Shown: in pieces, positions 8,702 through 17,226 of the stretch
Layout: the number at the start of each line of letters is the position of its first letter
Position numbering within the stretch: the first letter of the stretch is position 1
Source of the DNA: CAWCDJ01 sp963796485
GTDB lineage: Bacteria > Acidobacteriota > Terriglobia > Bryobacterales > Bryobacteraceae
Direction of reading: 5' to 3'
Assembly: GCA_963796485.1 (NCBI GenBank)
Contig: CAWCLV010000006.1
Span: 62,001 to 126,000 of the forward strand
DNA length: 64,000 bases
The notes under the pieces: generated by a model
What the model saw: the letters and a program-made list of their open reading frames with translations, nothing else
Databases searched by the model: none
Told to the model about the DNA's origin: nothing
Translations under genes and position numbers: made by a program

Positions 8702-10524
8702 GCTACCTGCCAATTGCGGACTACGGTGTGATCGGCGATCTGCGCTCGGTCGCACTGGTGGGAAAGAACGGCTCAATCGACTGGTGCTGCCTGCCGCGCT
8801 TCGATTCGCCGAGTATTTTCGCCGCGATTCTCGACGACCGGATCGGCGGCTGTTGGAAGCTGGCGCCGGTGGCCGATGGCGATTCGAAGCAGATGTACCT
8901 GCCCGACACCAACGTCCTGATCACGCGCTTTTTCACCGACGAAGGGATGGCCGAGGTCACCGACTTTATGCCGATCGGGCGGGACGCGGGAGGCCCCACC
9001 GAGCAGAGCGCGCGGCAGGTGGTCCGCATGGCGAAGGCGGTGCGCGGGACGGTGCGGTTTCGGATGGAATGCAGTCCCGCATTCGATTACGCCCGGCGCC
9101 CGCACAATATCGAGCTGAGTTCCGACGGGCGCTCCGCGGTGTTCGAGTCGCAGTTGCAGCAGTTCGTGCTGAAAGGGCCGCTGCGGATGAACCAGGACGG
9201 CCCTGCCACCGTCGTGGAGTTCGCGCTGAATGGCGGCGAGGAAGTCACCTTCGGGCTGCGGCATCGCGCGGGCGAGGCGGATGCCAGCCTCTCGGAAGAG
9301 GCGCTCGACGGCACCCAACTGCTGAACGAGACGGTCCGCTTCTGGAGAACCTGGGCATCGCATAGCCGGTACCACGGCCGCTGGCGGGAAACGGTCATGC
9401 GTTCGGCCCTGGTCCTGAAACTGATGACCTATCTCCCCACCGGCGCGATCGTGGCAGCTCCCACCACCAGTCTTCCGGAAGAAATCGGCAACGTGCGGAA
9501 CTGGGACTATCGCTACACGTGGGTACGGGACGCGGCGTTCACGGTGTACTCGCTCATCCGGCTCGGTTACACCGAAGAGGCCGGCGCCTTTGCCACCTTC
9601 ATGCAGCAGCGTGCTGCGGAAGCCGAACCGGAGAACGGCCCTTTGAACGTGATGTACGGGATCGACGGCCGCCACCACCTGACCGAGGAAACGCTCGATC
9701 ACCTGGACGGCTACATGTCTTCGCGGCCCGTGCGGATTGGAAATGGCGCGGTCGGCCACCTTCAGCTCGATATTTACGGCGAGTTGATGGACTCCATTTA
9801 TCTTTACGATAAATATGGCACTGCCCTTTCTTACGATATGTGGAGGGAAGTGAGGGGGATGCTGGACTGGGTCGCCGAGAACTGGGACCAGCCGGACCAG
9901 TGCATCTGGGAGGTCCGCGGAGGGCGCAAACCGTTCACCTATTCGAAGCTGCAGTGCTGGGTGGCGCTCGATCGCGGCGTCCGGTTGGCGCGCAAGCGAT
10001 CATTCCCCACCGAGGGCGACGAGTGGAGGCGCCAGCGCAACCGCATCTACCACCAGATTATGGAGAAAGGCTGGAACGAGGACCTGAACAGCTTCGTGCA
10101 GTACTGGGGCTCGGATTCGACCGACGCCGTCCTGCTGATGATGCCGCTCATGCTGTTCATTTCGCCCAAGGATCCGCGCATGCTCGGCACCATCGAGCGG
10201 ATCCGCACCCAACTCGCATCCGACAGCCTGGTGAAGCGGTATCGCCAGGACGGCGCGGCTTCCGACGGCCTGCCCGGAAGCGAGGGCTTTTTCAGCGTAT
10301 GCTCTTTCTGGCTGGTCGAGGCGATGGCCCGCGCCGGCTATCTGGAAGAAGCGCAATTGCTTTTCGAGAAGATCCTCTCGTACTCCAATCACCTGGGACT
10401 GTTCTCCGAGGAGATCGGATCGCGCGGAGAGATGCTGGGTAACTATCCGCAGGCGCTGACGCACCTCGGCTTGATCAGCGCCGCTTTCAAGTTGGACCAG
10501 TTACTCGGAGGCCGTGGCGATTAG
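8698..10524 (+). CDS. glycoside hydrolase family 15 protein (glucoamylase/trehalase-like)
   Basis: The 608-residue protein matches the bacterial GH15 plan. It has an N-terminal beta-sandwich beginning YLPIADYGVIGDLRSVALVG and IDWCCLPRFDSPSIFAAILD, then an (alpha/alpha)6 barrel with NVRNWDYRYTWVRDAAFTVYSL, the hallmark containing the general acid region, and a C-terminal SEGFFSVCSFWLVEAMARAG segment where the catalytic base is expected. There is no signal peptide, so it acts in the cytoplasm, probably on trehalose or maltose/glucan. It is coupled by a 4-base overlap to an SDR resembling glucose dehydrogenase, consistent with glucose release followed by oxidation. Confidence 0.9.
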   Translation: MSYLPIADYGVIGDLRSVALVGKNGSIDWCCLPRFDSPSIFAAILDDRIGGCWKLAPVADGDSKQMYLPDTNVLITRFFTDEGMAEVTDFMPIGRDAGGPTEQSARQVVRMAKAVRGTVRFRMECSPAFDYARRPHNIELSSDGRSAVFESQLQQFVLKGPLRMNQDGPATVVEFALNGGEEVTFGLRHRAGEADASLSEEALDGTQLLNETVRFWRTWASHSRYHGRWRETVMRSALVLKLMTYLPTGAIVAAPTTSLPEEIGNVRNWDYRYTWVRDAAFTVYSLIRLGYTEEAGAFATFMQQRAAEAEPENGPLNVMYGIDGRHHLTEETLDHLDGYMSSRPVRIGNGAVGHLQLDIYGELMDSIYLYDKYGTALSYDMWREVRGMLDWVAENWDQPDQCIWEVRGGRKPFTYSKLQCWVALDRGVRLARKRSFPTEGDEWRRQRNRIYHQIMEKGWNEDLNSFVQYWGSDSTDAVLLMMPLMLFISPKDPRMLGTIERIRTQLASDSLVKRYRQDGAASDGLPGSEGFFSVCSFWLVEAMARAGYLEEAQLLFEKILSYSNHLGLFSEEIGSRGEMLGNYPQALTHLGLISAAFKLDQLLGGRGD

Positions 10525-10541
10525 CGCCAAGCTCTTCCGTC

Positions 10542-10628
10542 GTGGCGCAGGCTTCAGCCTGCCGCGTCGACTCTCCAGCCGGCGTGTCTCGGCATGAGCG
10601 CCGGGACGGCAGCCTGAGGCTGCGCCAC
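10542..10628. repeat. imperfect inverted repeat (dispersed hairpin)
   Basis: GTGGCGCAG at 10542-10550 pairs with CTGCGCCAC at 10620-10628, and pairing continues imperfectly through CTTCAGCCTGCCG and CGGCAGCCTGAGG. It lies between the convergent GH15 and FG-GAP genes and may terminate either transcript. Confidence 0.55.
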
Positions 10629-10647
10629 TAAAAGAAATCCGGGAGGT

Positions 10648-12261
10648 CTACTCTTTCTCGGTGACGTTCAGCACCTGGTCGGCCTTGATATTCGTCAGGG
10701 TCTGCACGGACCCGCCCGGCCATCGAATCTCGATCTTCGGAATCACGGCATCCGCCCCCACGCCGAAGTGCACCCCCCAGTCCGCCGAGGACGCATAGCC
10801 CAACGCCGTGGTCATCTCGGCGAACTGGCTGCCGACCCGGATCCGCGCGCCGATGCCGTCGCGGTTGCTCTTCGTGCCCGTAAGCCGCAGGATGATCCAG
10901 TGCCCCGCCGCCGGGCTGATGTTGTGCCAAAACTCGGCCGGCTCTTCCAGCGAGGAAACCACGGCATCGATGCGGCCATCCCCGTCGAAATCCGCAAACG
11001 CAGCACCCCGGTGCGCCTTGACCAGCGTCATTCCGGCGTCGGCCGAAACGTCCTGGAACTTGCCGCCGGTGTTGGCGAAAACGCCGTCCGGCTCGCGATA
11101 CACCGCCGGCTCGAACTGCGCCACCAGGTCGTTGACGTGCGAATCGGCGGTGAACAGGTCCTTCCAGCCGTCGTTATTGAAGTCGAAAACCCCGAGCCCC
11201 CAGCCGCTGTGTTTCAGGGTGAGAGCGCCCAGCCGCGAGGGATGCGTCGCATCCACAAATCCGTCTTTCCCCAGGTTGTGGAATAGCGGGAAGGTTTCCC
11301 CGGCCAGCGCCGTGACGAAGATGTCGGGCAGGCCGTCGTTGTCGTAGTCCTTGAACTCCGCCCCCATGCTCGCGACGGACTTTCCGTCGTCCCGCAGCGC
11401 AGTGCCGGAGAGCAGCCCGACCTCTTCGAAGGTGCCGTTTCCGCGGTTGTGGAAGAGGTAATTCGGCATGTTGTCGTTCGTGACGAATACGTCGGGCCAG
11501 CCGTCCTGATCGTAATCGGCGAACGCCACGCTCATGCCGCGCCCGGCGTATTTGGCGAGCCCGGCGCGCTCGGTGACATCTTCAAAGGTGCCGTCCCCGC
11601 GATTGCGATAGAGAGTCGAAGCGAGCCCCTCGTAATACTTCGGGTGGCAATAGATGCGGATGCCGCGGGCCTGGTCGCCGCAGTAGCGGTCGCCGGCTAC
11701 CGACCACTTTGCGTAATGCACCACCCAGAGATCGAGTTTCCCATCCCGGTCGTAGTCGAACCAGCCCGCCGCCACCGCCCATTCCCCGCTGCGGATGCCG
11801 GCCTTTTCCGTAACATCCTCAAACCGGCCGTTGCCGAGGTTGTGATACAGAGTATTTCGGTTGACGCCCGCCACGAAAAGGTCGGTATGTCCGTCGTTAT
11901 CGTAATCCGCGGCGGCGGCGCCCATCGAGTATCCAACCCCCGCCACACCCGCCTCTTCCGTGACATCGCGGAACTTCAGGTTGCCTTCGTTGCGGAAAAG
12001 CCGGTTCCAGTATTTCGGCGACGATTTTTCGAGCGAGGGAATCTCCGCGCCGTTGGTGAAGTAAATGTCCGGGCGCCCGTCGCCATCGTAATCGAAGACG
12101 GCGATCCCTCCGGGCATGGTTTCGATCAGGTGCTTGTCGGGCGTGGGGCTGTTCTGCAGGACGAAGCGCAGCCCGGCCTGATCCGCCATCTCGTGAAACC
12201 GTATGGGCGAAACTACAGCCGTCAGCGTCGCGGCCAAAAATCCCAGGGATACCCACTTCAT
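10648..12261 (-). CDS. CRTAC1-like FG-GAP repeat protein with ASPIC/UnbV domain
   Basis: The protein has 537 residues and a signal peptide (MKWVSLGFLAATLTAVVSPI). It then carries at least six FG-GAP/VCBS-type calcium-loop repeats (AVFDYDGDGRPDIYFTNG, AAADYDNDGHTDLFVAGV, GWFDYDRDGKLDLWVVHY, AFADYDQDGWPDVFVTND, EFKDYDNDGLPDIFVTAL and AFADFDGDGRIDAVVSS), which build a beta-propeller. The C-terminal ASPIC/UnbV domain (NRDGIGARIRVGSQFAEM...WPGGSVQTLTNIKADQVLNVTE) completes the family architecture. It is probably a periplasmic or surface binding protein. The TPR protein lies 6 bases upstream on the same strand, and this gene pair is common in Acidobacteriota. Confidence 0.92.
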   Translation of the reverse strand: MKWVSLGFLAATLTAVVSPIRFHEMADQAGLRFVLQNSPTPDKHLIETMPGGIAVFDYDGDGRPDIYFTNGAEIPSLEKSSPKYWNRLFRNEGNLKFRDVTEEAGVAGVGYSMGAAAADYDNDGHTDLFVAGVNRNTLYHNLGNGRFEDVTEKAGIRSGEWAVAAGWFDYDRDGKLDLWVVHYAKWSVAGDRYCGDQARGIRIYCHPKYYEGLASTLYRNRGDGTFEDVTERAGLAKYAGRGMSVAFADYDQDGWPDVFVTNDNMPNYLFHNRGNGTFEEVGLLSGTALRDDGKSVASMGAEFKDYDNDGLPDIFVTALAGETFPLFHNLGKDGFVDATHPSRLGALTLKHSGWGLGVFDFNNDGWKDLFTADSHVNDLVAQFEPAVYREPDGVFANTGGKFQDVSADAGMTLVKAHRGAAFADFDGDGRIDAVVSSLEEPAEFWHNISPAAGHWIILRLTGTKSNRDGIGARIRVGSQFAEMTTALGYASSADWGVHFGVGADAVIPKIEIRWPGGSVQTLTNIKADQVLNVTEKE

Positions 12262-12267
12262 CGCAAA

Positions 12268-13773
12268 TTACCGCGGCGGCCCGATCTGCGCCTCGCGCGC
12301 CACTTCATCCTTCACCTGCTGATTTCGTTTCAGGATCTGTTGATAGTCTGCCATAACGGCGCGGGCCTTTTCCGCGGCGCCGGCGGCCTGATACGCGCGC
12401 GCCAACTGGTAATGCAGGCTGCCATCGTCGTCCAGTTCCAACGCGCGCTCAAGATGCGGAACCGCCTCCGCGCCCTTGCCCAGTCGCGCCAGCGCGAGAC
12501 CCAAAGAAGCGTCGGCCGCGCGCAGCGAAGGATCCGACGAGAGCGCGGCGCGGAGGTATGGCAGCGCCTTATCGGGCTGCTCGAGCCGCAGCAGGCTGTC
12601 TCCCGCCATAAAGTTGACATCGGCCGAATGCGGATCGGCCTTCAGCAACTGAACCGCCCGCTCCAACGCTGCCGGATAATCGGCCGCCATGAACAACGAA
12701 ACCGCGAGCTCGTGCTCCAGCCGCGGATTGCCCGGCGAAAGTTCGAGCGCCGCGCGCCACTCCTTCACGGATTCCAGGTATTCTCCCTGACCGCGCGCGA
12801 TATCGGCCTTCAACTGGTGCATCTCGACGGAAGGAGGCAATTGCCCCAGCCGGAAAAACGACTGCAGCGCCAGTTCATTGGCGCCCTTGGATTGCCAGAA
12901 TAGGGTCTCGGCCGGGGCGCCGGTCCGCGTCCTTTTCACCAACTGAACGTCATGCCCTGCCGCGAACTCGCAGGCGGCGGAATGGGCTTTGCAGTCGGGC
13001 GCCGGGAGCGCCGCTTCTTTGGCGTCCTCCGCGTCGGCCCAATCCAAATGGCCGGTCTTGCGATAGACCCCGGCCAGAGCGCCATGAATCCCGTGCAGGT
13101 CCGGCAATTTCTTCAACGTTTCGTTATAGAAGAAGTACGCGCTGCGATACTGGCGCCGCTGGACGCGCGTATCCGCGACCAGGGCCGAGACATAGGGGGA
13201 CGTCGGATCGATTTTCTGTAGCTGGTCGAACACGCTGCCGGCGAGACCCTGATAGCTCATGCCGAGCCCGTACCAGGCGCGCGCATCGTTCGGAGCCGCG
13301 TCGGCCACTTCCTGATAGCGCGATGCGGCCTCCTCGAAGCGCCCGGCGTCCAGCAACGCAGCCGCAAGCATGCCGCGCGCCTCGTGGTTCCTGGGATCCG
13401 CCGCGACGACCTTCTCGAGCGGAGCGATCGCCAGCCTGGGTTCGTTCAGTGCCAGCCGGGCCTGCGCCAGAGTGATGAGAGCAGGCAATTCGCCAGGCTG
13501 CGCCTTCAAAACGGCTTCGAGATGGGGAACCGCGTCGCGCTCCCGCCCGGCCATATGTTCGGCGATTCCCAGGTTAAGCAGCAGCCCGGAGTTGCCGGGC
13601 AGGGCTTTGACGAGACGCTGATAGATGGGAATGGCCTGCTCGTACTGGCCCGCGGCCATGAGTTCGTGGCCGAGTTGGGAATCCCGGACCAATTCTTCGG
13701 ACTGTCCCCAGAGACAGGCCCCAAAAGAGAAAAGGGCGAGCCGCATTGCGACCCGCCCGACCCTTTGAGTCAT
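12268..13773 (-). CDS. tetratricopeptide-repeat protein
   Basis: This is a 501-residue exported protein (signal MRLALFSFGACLWG inside the first 25 residues). TPR units run through most of its length, for example ELMAAGQYEQAIPIYQRLVKALPGN, GLLLNLGIAEHMAGRERDAV and AADASLGLALARLGKGAEAVPHLERALELD. TPR arrays bind proteins, so it is likely a scaffold in the periplasm. The genes on both sides are close (9 bases after the TonB-dependent receptor stop, 6 bases before the FG-GAP gene), so the three are probably transcribed together from the receptor promoter near 17150-17183. Confidence 0.88.
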   Translation of the reverse strand: MTQRVGRVAMRLALFSFGACLWGQSEELVRDSQLGHELMAAGQYEQAIPIYQRLVKALPGNSGLLLNLGIAEHMAGRERDAVPHLEAVLKAQPGELPALITLAQARLALNEPRLAIAPLEKVVAADPRNHEARGMLAAALLDAGRFEEAASRYQEVADAAPNDARAWYGLGMSYQGLAGSVFDQLQKIDPTSPYVSALVADTRVQRRQYRSAYFFYNETLKKLPDLHGIHGALAGVYRKTGHLDWADAEDAKEAALPAPDCKAHSAACEFAAGHDVQLVKRTRTGAPAETLFWQSKGANELALQSFFRLGQLPPSVEMHQLKADIARGQGEYLESVKEWRAALELSPGNPRLEHELAVSLFMAADYPAALERAVQLLKADPHSADVNFMAGDSLLRLEQPDKALPYLRAALSSDPSLRAADASLGLALARLGKGAEAVPHLERALELDDDGSLHYQLARAYQAAGAAEKARAVMADYQQILKRNQQVKDEVAREAQIGPPR

Positions 13774-13782
13774 GAACCTAAG

Positions 13783-16700
13783 TTACCACTGAAAGCGCAG
13801 ACCGAACCGGATCTGCCGTTCTCCGTAGGAACTCCGGATACTCATGAAGTTGGCGCCGCCCGTCACACTGGTGCTGGCCGGCCCGTTGAAGTGAGACGTG
13901 TTCGGCAAGTTGTAGAACTCGCCCCTGAACTGCATCTTGAGCCTTTCCTTGATGGCGAACTCGCGGTTGATGGTCAGGTCCGTGTTCCACATACCGGGAT
14001 TGCGGAGGATGTTGCGGCCGCTGCTCCCGAACGTGGCCGCTTGCGTTACGGACGCAAATGCCGTCGGGTCATAGTAGAAGGTGCCCGGGCCGACGTTGCC
14101 GATCTGGTTGACTACCGGGTTCACCTGGTTCGCGGTCTGAGTGTTATTTGGCGCATTGAGTAACGATCCCGAATCGGTGACCGTAAAGGGGGTGCCCGTG
14201 TAGGCAGCCATCACACCGTTGACCTGCCAGCCGCCCAGAACAGCCGCGGGGACACCCGATTTCGCGAAGGCCTTGCCCTTGCCGAGCGGCAGTTCGTAAA
14301 CCCAGCCGATCTGCAGAATGTGCGCGCGGTCAAAGCCCGCGGCGGCGCGATTGCGCTGGAATACCGGCGCCCAGTTCCAGCCCACGCTGGCCCAGCCGTC
14401 GTCATCCGTATAGTCGATGGTCTTCGAGTAGGTGTATGCGGCCTTGATCATCAAGCCCTTCGAGAAGGACTTGTTCACCGCCACCTGGAGCGAGTTGTAG
14501 TTGGAGCTGAGATAGCCGTCCCACATGTTGCTCGCTACGGTGCGCCCGTAAGCGAGGTTGTACGGCAGATTGGCGATGCCCGACCCGGGATAGCCCGAGT
14601 TGATATCGTAGTCGGCCAGCAGGTGCGTCGAATGAGATCCCACGTAGGCGACCGACATCAGGACATCCTGCGGCAGCTTGCGCTCCACCGTCAGGTTCCA
14701 GGATTGTTCGTAGCCGCGGTGGACCATGCCGCCCCACGGGCTGCGCTCGGCGACGTTGCCGGGCAGCGGCACAACGCCGGTCGATAGATTCGGCCCCACC
14801 ACATTGGGAACGCCCTGTTCGATGGTGCCGGCGGACCCAAAGCCATTCGGAGCGTTGTTGGCGGCGTCGATCACCAGCGGATACCAGCCGCGCAACGGGC
14901 GCGAGAACGGAATCGGGTCGAAGTTGATGCCATAGCCGCTCCGGATAACCGTCTTGTCGCCGAGGCGGTAAGCGATTCCAACGCGCGGGGCGAACAGTTT
15001 ATGGCTGACCGTAATTCCCGCGTTGTACGGCGTGTTGCCGCGGCCACCGAGGAATACGTTGTTGGTGACGGGGTCGTAGCGCTCGATGCCCTTTCCGGCG
15101 CGGGTCATCAGCGGATAAAACTCGTAGCGCAGCCCGATGTTCACGGTCAGGTTGCGGCTCACCTGCCAGCGGTCGCGCGCGTACCAGCCGAACTGCCATT
15201 CGCGGCCGGTAGACAGGATATATTGGAGGCTCTTATCGGTGGACGTGTCGAGCCCAAGCAGGAAGGTCGCATAACCGTTGTACTGGTTGGGCGCCGCGCC
15301 GCCGTTGAGGGCCGTGGGTCCGCCGCCGAAGCCCAGGTAGCCGCGGGGACCGTTTCCGATCTCCGGCTGCCAGTGGTTCAGGTGATGCCGTACCAGGTCG
15401 AATCCGAAGCGGAACTCGTGGGCGCCATGGCTGTACGTGATGTTGTCGCTCTGTGTCCAGCTTTCCTCCACGCGAGTCACGGGCATCCAACTGGGCACAC
15501 CAAAACCGGTGTAGTTGCTCTGGCCGATATTCGGGAACCCGCTTTGCCGCGGATCCGGTCCATTGGTGTTCGGGATGCCGAACTGCTGGCCATAGTTGGT
15601 GCCGTAATCATTGGGGATGACCGACTGCCCCTGGCGTTCATAACCAAGCACGCCGTCGAGGATTACGTGCGGCGAAAAGGTGTGCGTGTGCCCGATCGTC
15701 CCCACCTGGATCAGCGTGTCTCCCAAGCCCGGGTCCGATCCGCCCAAGCCCGGTCCGCCGGCCAATCCGAATACCGCCTTGCCGCCCGCCTTCGCCCACA
15801 TCCGGCCGTAATGGCCCCAAATCGATTCCTTATCGTTGAGGTTGAAATTGATCTTCGCGTCGAAGTAGTTGCGGTTCAGAATCGGGCCGCCTGCCGCGTA
15901 GTAGTTGTTGAGTGTCCCGGCGCCCGGAACATTCGGCAGCGGATAGTAGGTCTGCAACTTCTGCGTGATCGGGTCGAGCCGGGCGGTGGGGATGATATTT
16001 CCGGCGAACGGCTGACGCCCGGTGCCATCCGGGTTACCCGTGTTCGGATCATAGATGATGGTTGGATACGCGCTGAAGTTGCCTGCCCGCTGGTCGGCCG
16101 TCGGCACCGAGTAGAACCCCGGCGATGCCTGCCGCTGCCGCGTGCCGTCGTAACTCAGGAAGTAGAACAACCGGTTCTTCACGATCGCTCCGCCGTTCGT
16201 GGCCCCGAAATTGTTATAGATGCTCAGCGGTTTGGCCGTGCCCGCCTGTTGGAAGAAGTTGCGCGCCTTCAGGTGCTGGTCGTCGTGAAATTCGTAAGCG
16301 CTGCCGTGAATGTCGTTGGTCCCCGATTTGGTGATCAAAGTGATAGCCGACGAGCCGGACATCCCCTGTTCGGCGTCAGCCGCGCTGGTCGTAATGTTGA
16401 CGGTATCGATCGTCTCTTCCGGCGCGACGTAGCCGACATGGTGAGGCAGCCACACGTTCACGCTGGCGGCGCCATCGATGCGGGTGATGTTGGTCTGCGC
16501 GTTCCCGCCGTTGATGTGCGTCTGGAGCGCGCGGCCGGGTGTATCGGTGATCGAATTCTGCAACGCCGCCGGAGTGGCGCCCGGCACCAGGTTGATGAGG
16601 CTCTGGTAGTTGCGGTAGCCGCTCAGCGGCAGACTGTTGATCTGCTTGGAGACAATTTCGGAATGTGTGTCGGATTTGTCCGTCTGCAGTTCCACGGCGC

Positions 16701-17085
16701 TCGCTTCGACCGTCACCTGCTCCGTCAGTTGACCGACTTCCAGCTTCACATCGACGCGGCCAACCACGTTCGGGCTCACATCGACGTTGTTCACCGTGAA
16801 GGTACGGAAGCCCTGGGAGACCACTTTCAGGTCGTAGTTGCCCGAGAGCACGTTGACGAAAGAGTAGCGCCCGCCCTGATCCGACGTCGCTTCGCGGGAT
16901 GTTCCCGTGGCTCTATTGGTCAGCGTGACAGTGGCTCCCGGAATCAGAGCCTGGCTTTGATCCGTAACCGTGCCAATCACGGATCCGTAAAGAACTTGGG
17001 CATGCCCTGGTTGAACAGCGACACTGGCGAGCCATGCCATCGCGACAAGCGACAGGTATGGCCGCAGAAATCTTGTACGTTGCAT
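13783..17085 (-). CDS. TonB-dependent receptor, Oar-like, with carboxypeptidase-regulatory-like domain
   Basis: This is a 1100-residue outer-membrane receptor. It has a signal peptide (LSLVAMAWLASVAVQPGHAQ), then an Ig-like carboxypeptidase regulatory domain at about residues 30-115 (GSVIGTVTDQSQALIPGATVTLTN, GRYSFVNVLSGNYDLKV). A plug follows (LPLSGYRNYQSLINLVPGATP, MSGSSAITLITKSGTNDIHGSAYEF), and then a long barrel ending IRFGLRFQW with a terminal aromatic. Oar-like receptors are greatly expanded in Bryobacterales and probably take up oligosaccharides or peptides; the ligand is unknown. A clear sigma-70 promoter lies upstream. Downstream TPR and FG-GAP genes probably share the transcript. 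Confidence 0.92.
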   Translation of the reverse strand: MQRTRFLRPYLSLVAMAWLASVAVQPGHAQVLYGSVIGTVTDQSQALIPGATVTLTNRATGTSREATSDQGGRYSFVNVLSGNYDLKVVSQGFRTFTVNNVDVSPNVVGRVDVKLEVGQLTEQVTVEASAVELQTDKSDTHSEIVSKQINSLPLSGYRNYQSLINLVPGATPAALQNSITDTPGRALQTHINGGNAQTNITRIDGAASVNVWLPHHVGYVAPEETIDTVNITTSAADAEQGMSGSSAITLITKSGTNDIHGSAYEFHDDQHLKARNFFQQAGTAKPLSIYNNFGATNGGAIVKNRLFYFLSYDGTRQRQASPGFYSVPTADQRAGNFSAYPTIIYDPNTGNPDGTGRQPFAGNIIPTARLDPITQKLQTYYPLPNVPGAGTLNNYYAAGGPILNRNYFDAKINFNLNDKESIWGHYGRMWAKAGGKAVFGLAGGPGLGGSDPGLGDTLIQVGTIGHTHTFSPHVILDGVLGYERQGQSVIPNDYGTNYGQQFGIPNTNGPDPRQSGFPNIGQSNYTGFGVPSWMPVTRVEESWTQSDNITYSHGAHEFRFGFDLVRHHLNHWQPEIGNGPRGYLGFGGGPTALNGGAAPNQYNGYATFLLGLDTSTDKSLQYILSTGREWQFGWYARDRWQVSRNLTVNIGLRYEFYPLMTRAGKGIERYDPVTNNVFLGGRGNTPYNAGITVSHKLFAPRVGIAYRLGDKTVIRSGYGINFDPIPFSRPLRGWYPLVIDAANNAPNGFGSAGTIEQGVPNVVGPNLSTGVVPLPGNVAERSPWGGMVHRGYEQSWNLTVERKLPQDVLMSVAYVGSHSTHLLADYDINSGYPGSGIANLPYNLAYGRTVASNMWDGYLSSNYNSLQVAVNKSFSKGLMIKAAYTYSKTIDYTDDDGWASVGWNWAPVFQRNRAAAGFDRAHILQIGWVYELPLGKGKAFAKSGVPAAVLGGWQVNGVMAAYTGTPFTVTDSGSLLNAPNNTQTANQVNPVVNQIGNVGPGTFYYDPTAFASVTQAATFGSSGRNILRNPGMWNTDLTINREFAIKERLKMQFRGEFYNLPNTSHFNGPASTSVTGGANFMSIRSSYGERQIRFGLRFQW

Positions 17086-17153
17086 TTACCCCTCCCCTTC
17101 AGCCGGCCGCCGCGAAGGCGCCGATTACATGGACAGCAAGATGCTGTTGATGA

Positions 17154-17183
17154 GTTATAGTGCTTTTCTACTATCCAAGTCAA
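17154..17183 (-). promoter_or_regulatory. sigma-70-type promoter of the TonB-dependent receptor operon
   Basis: On the minus strand, TTGACT (17178-17183) is followed after 18 bases by TATAAC (17154-17159). Initiation near 17147 would give a leader of about 60 bases before the ATG at 17085, which is preceded by a GGGGAGGGG ribosome site. The boxes match five of six consensus bases each. Confidence 0.65.
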
Positions 17184-17192
17184 GTAAAATAT

Positions 17193-17211
17193 CGGTAACG
17201 TAGCGTTACCG
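17193..17211. promoter_or_regulatory. 8-bp inverted repeat upstream of the receptor promoter
   Basis: CGGTAACG-TAG-CGTTACCG is a perfect dyad 9 bases upstream of the -35 box. It suits an operator for an activator or repressor of the receptor operon. As it also lies 16 bases past the stop of the upstream FAD oxidoreductase gene and is followed on the minus strand by ATATTTTA, it could instead be a weak terminator. Confidence 0.5.
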
Positions 17212-17226
17212 GAGGGTGGGCTTGCG

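Noticed and set aside
15001..17160. Long plus-strand frame opposite the TonB-dependent receptor
   Set aside because: Antisense shadow of the receptor gene, with no family signature and skewed composition.
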